28,334 nucleotides of DNA from Purshia tridentata (Eukaryota > Streptophyta > Magnoliopsida > Rosales > Rosaceae): positions 1 through 28,334 of the forward strand of contig QANT01004474.1 of the NCBI GenBank assembly GCA_003254885.1, given 5' to 3'. Shown piece by piece: positions 24,853 through 28,334 of this stretch (its first letter is position 1; the number at the start of each line of letters is the position of its first letter). The notes beneath the pieces were generated by a model that made no database searches, was not told the origin of the DNA, and was given only the letters and a program-made list of their open reading frames with translations. Both the position numbers and the translations under genes were made by a program.

Positions 24853-25031
24853 GTATGAACTAAAAAAAAAATACATGAGTTTCCTTGTGTGTATTTGATT
24901 TATTTAGTATATTCATGGTGGTATTGTGACAACTAAAATTAGTATGAATTAAAAAAAAAAATACATGAGTTTCCTTGTGTGTATTTGATTTATTTTGTAT
25001 ATTCATGGTGGTATTGTGACAACTAAAATTT
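24853..25031. repeat. Near-perfect 90-bp tandem duplication
   Basis: Copy 1 (24853-24941) and copy 2 (24942-25031) both start GTATGAA, pass through an A run and TACATGAGTTTCCTTGTGTG, and end GTGACAACTAAAATT. They differ by about one A in the run and two substitutions (GAAC/GAAT, TTTAG/TTTTG). It lies between genes. Confidence 0.95.
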
Positions 25032-25885
25032 GTTATTCATCTAATGTTGTTTCATTTTATTTACATTTGAGCTTACAAACCTCATTCATTGTTAGATTTG
25101 GACCATTTGGTTGTCTATTGTGGTTATTATGATCTTATCAATTTTAGAGATTATCATTTTCAGTGTCATCTATACCCAAAAGAATTGGAAATATGTCAGA
25201 ATCCTTTCTTTATATGAACTAAGCAAATACCCATTTTGGGCTAACAAATGTTTTAACATATGTTATTCTAACACCTAATTATCTCATTAATAATTCTGAT
25301 TTTTTTTATTTTTACAATAACTCGTTATGATATTTAAGGAGGGTAGTAATTACCATTAGATTATATGATTCAAACAATCATGGATTTTCTTCAAAAAACT
25401 GTTAACCCAGCAAATATGCCAAATACAATAAATTCGTTAGTAATTAGTAAATCAAAATCCCACTATCTCAGCCTCCATTATTAAATGACATGTTTTTGCA
25501 AGAACCATAACGGATAAGGATTCATAGACAAACATGAACAGATTTTAACAGAGAAGATTTCCTTGTTTGGACTTTGTTATCCCCTCCTCATATCTAAGCA
25601 AAGCTAGTACAGTAAACACTGAACCAAGCTAGCTATCAGAAACTTAATTAAGGGCACAGAGAGAGAGCGAGAGAGTCATAAAACAAGAAAATTTCTGAGC
25701 CAGTGTAATATAAAGTGAAGCACATATGATCAGGCACAGAACAATCTCAAGTCCATTTTAAAAACGAAAACATGGGGCACAACCTCACCCCATCATACCG
25801 ATCGAATCAAACCTAAAAGTCCATCATGGAGAAGGTGAGATATACCTACACGCTGAGATGCATAACTAGGTAAGCATAGTGCATG
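25032..25885. other. Gene-free AT-rich spacer
   Basis: No coding frame, structural RNA or strong repeat is visible. A small GAGAGAGCGAGAGAG patch lies near 25660. On the reverse strand this stretch is where the missing 3' third of the GAPC copy would be expected, and no GAPC sequence is recognisable there. Confidence 0.55.
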
Positions 25886-27461
<1,576 letters not shown>

Positions 27462-27900
27462 AACGATATCACAAGAAGCTTGTTCGATAAGAAGCTTCGA
27501 GCACAAATGGCGAACTGAGAGAGTGAGTGTAGAGTGCGTGGCACAGAGGTGCTATTATTACGAGTTTCTTATATGAAGTGGAGGAGGAATGGGAAACCGG
27601 AGCAACCAGTCACTGTGCCACGTGGCAAGCACAATGTCGGGACTACACTTCGTACAGGTGCTGCTCTACGTCGTCGTTTTACCGTGAGATCCAGTTGATT
27701 TTGGCGCGTCATGATGTATAGCTACGCCAAGTGTAAGTGATGCTTGTCTGTTTCGGGAAGCCTAAGGAAGTGTATTTCTTTCTTGTTCGTGAGCTAAAAA
27801 GAAAGGGATAGAGGTGGTTTGGGCGCCACGTCAGGTTCGCGGGAATGTGGGTCCGATTTGGCGGGCAAGTGTCTTTCTAATTGTTGTTTCGTAATTTGAA
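27462..27900. promoter_or_regulatory. Promoter-like region with G-box and E2F-type sites
   Basis: Upstream of the GAPC remnant the sequence becomes GC-richer. TGCCACGTGGCA (27616-27627) is a perfect palindrome around a G-box. E2F-like words follow: TTTTGGCGCG (27699-27708), TTCGCGGGAA (27836-27845) and TTTGGCGGGCAA (27857-27868). An untranslated exon of the old GAPC gene is likely at about 27462-27530. Whether any site is still used, and for which gene, is unknown. Confidence 0.45.
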
Positions 27901-28334
27901 TATTGTGGTTCAACACGGTTCATATGATTGGATTATGTTTATTTAATCTTTAGGTTTTTATTATAAAAAAATGTGTTACATTATACAAAAAAGAGCATCA
28001 GAGTTAGGTCTAAAAATAAGAGAATGGAAATATGAGAGAGAAATTCATTTTTATGTGAATAAGAGTCCCTATTTATAAATGATAAGAAGTCATACTCTTT
28101 ACGATTGTTCAAATGTGAGACTCTTATATAAATAAAGTCCAGTTAAAATCTAATACAACATAGAGGCCCATATACATAATAAAGGCTTAAATATATTAAG
28201 GCCCAGGCTATACCGACCACCCTTTCATGCTGAGTTGACTACCCTCTCAACTTTTTTCCATTTTTTTCCATTTTTTTCCCTTTTTGCTCTGTAGTAAAAA
28301 AAAAATAAAAATCTCTCTTCCTCCCTCCCTCACC
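27901..28334. other. AT-rich spacer at the right edge, with a 10-bp pyrimidine repeat
   Basis: No coding frame is supported. At 28251-28280 a ten-base unit close to TTTTTTTCCA is repeated three times, and pyrimidine-rich sequence (CTCTCTTCCTCCCTCCC) runs to the window end, as in the leader of many plant genes. A gene could therefore start just beyond the window, but this cannot be shown here. Confidence 0.4.

Overview
This is ordinary plant nuclear DNA, most likely from a woody rosid eudicot. Rosaceae-like is only an impression from gene structure and repeat flavour. The evidence is AT-rich spacers, many short GT-AG introns, plastid-targeted nuclear genes, TA/GA/CT microsatellites, miniature transposons and a miniature LTR element with the usual plant initiator-tRNA(Met) primer site. 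All gene models were assembled by eye from exon frames, intron phases and GT/AG junctions.

Layout, left to right. 1-2960: a TRIM-type retroelement (about 18-360), gene-free AT-rich DNA with a probable MITE (about 1751-2115), then a promoter zone with G-boxes. 2960-8311 (+): a BET/GTE-class bromodomain gene with a leader intron and ten coding exons (796 aa). 8312-10112: its 3' region, a PIF/Harbinger-like MITE with TAA target duplication (9192-9648), and the next promoter. 10113-12665 (+): plastid 3-oxoacyl-ACP reductase of fatty-acid synthesis (322 aa, ten coding exons). 13376-18114 (-): pTAC10/PAP3, an S1-domain subunit associated with the plastid-encoded RNA polymerase (682 aa, ten coding exons), convergent with the reductase gene. 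18744-21086 (-): an LHT-type lysine/histidine amino-acid transporter (439 aa, seven coding exons), with a small MITE candidate in an intron. 22420-24291 (-): an uncharacterised Ser/Arg-rich basic protein (339 aa, six coding exons) with a leader intron and a second open frame just downstream. 25886-27461 (-): a decayed cytosolic glyceraldehyde-3-phosphate dehydrogenase (GAPC) copy. 27462-28334: a promoter-like stretch with a perfect G-box palindrome and three E2F-like sites, then AT-rich DNA with no gene seen.

The genes are not an operon or a visible biosynthetic cluster. Two adjacent convergent genes serve the chloroplast (lipid synthesis and transcription), but this may be chance. I found no CRISPR array, rRNA, convincing tRNA, or evidence of a new multi-gene system. 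The points most worth a second look are the GAPC remnant with an E2F/G-box promoter still upstream, the unknown Ser/Arg-rich gene and its possible alternative C-terminus, and several small duplications and transposons inside or beside genes.
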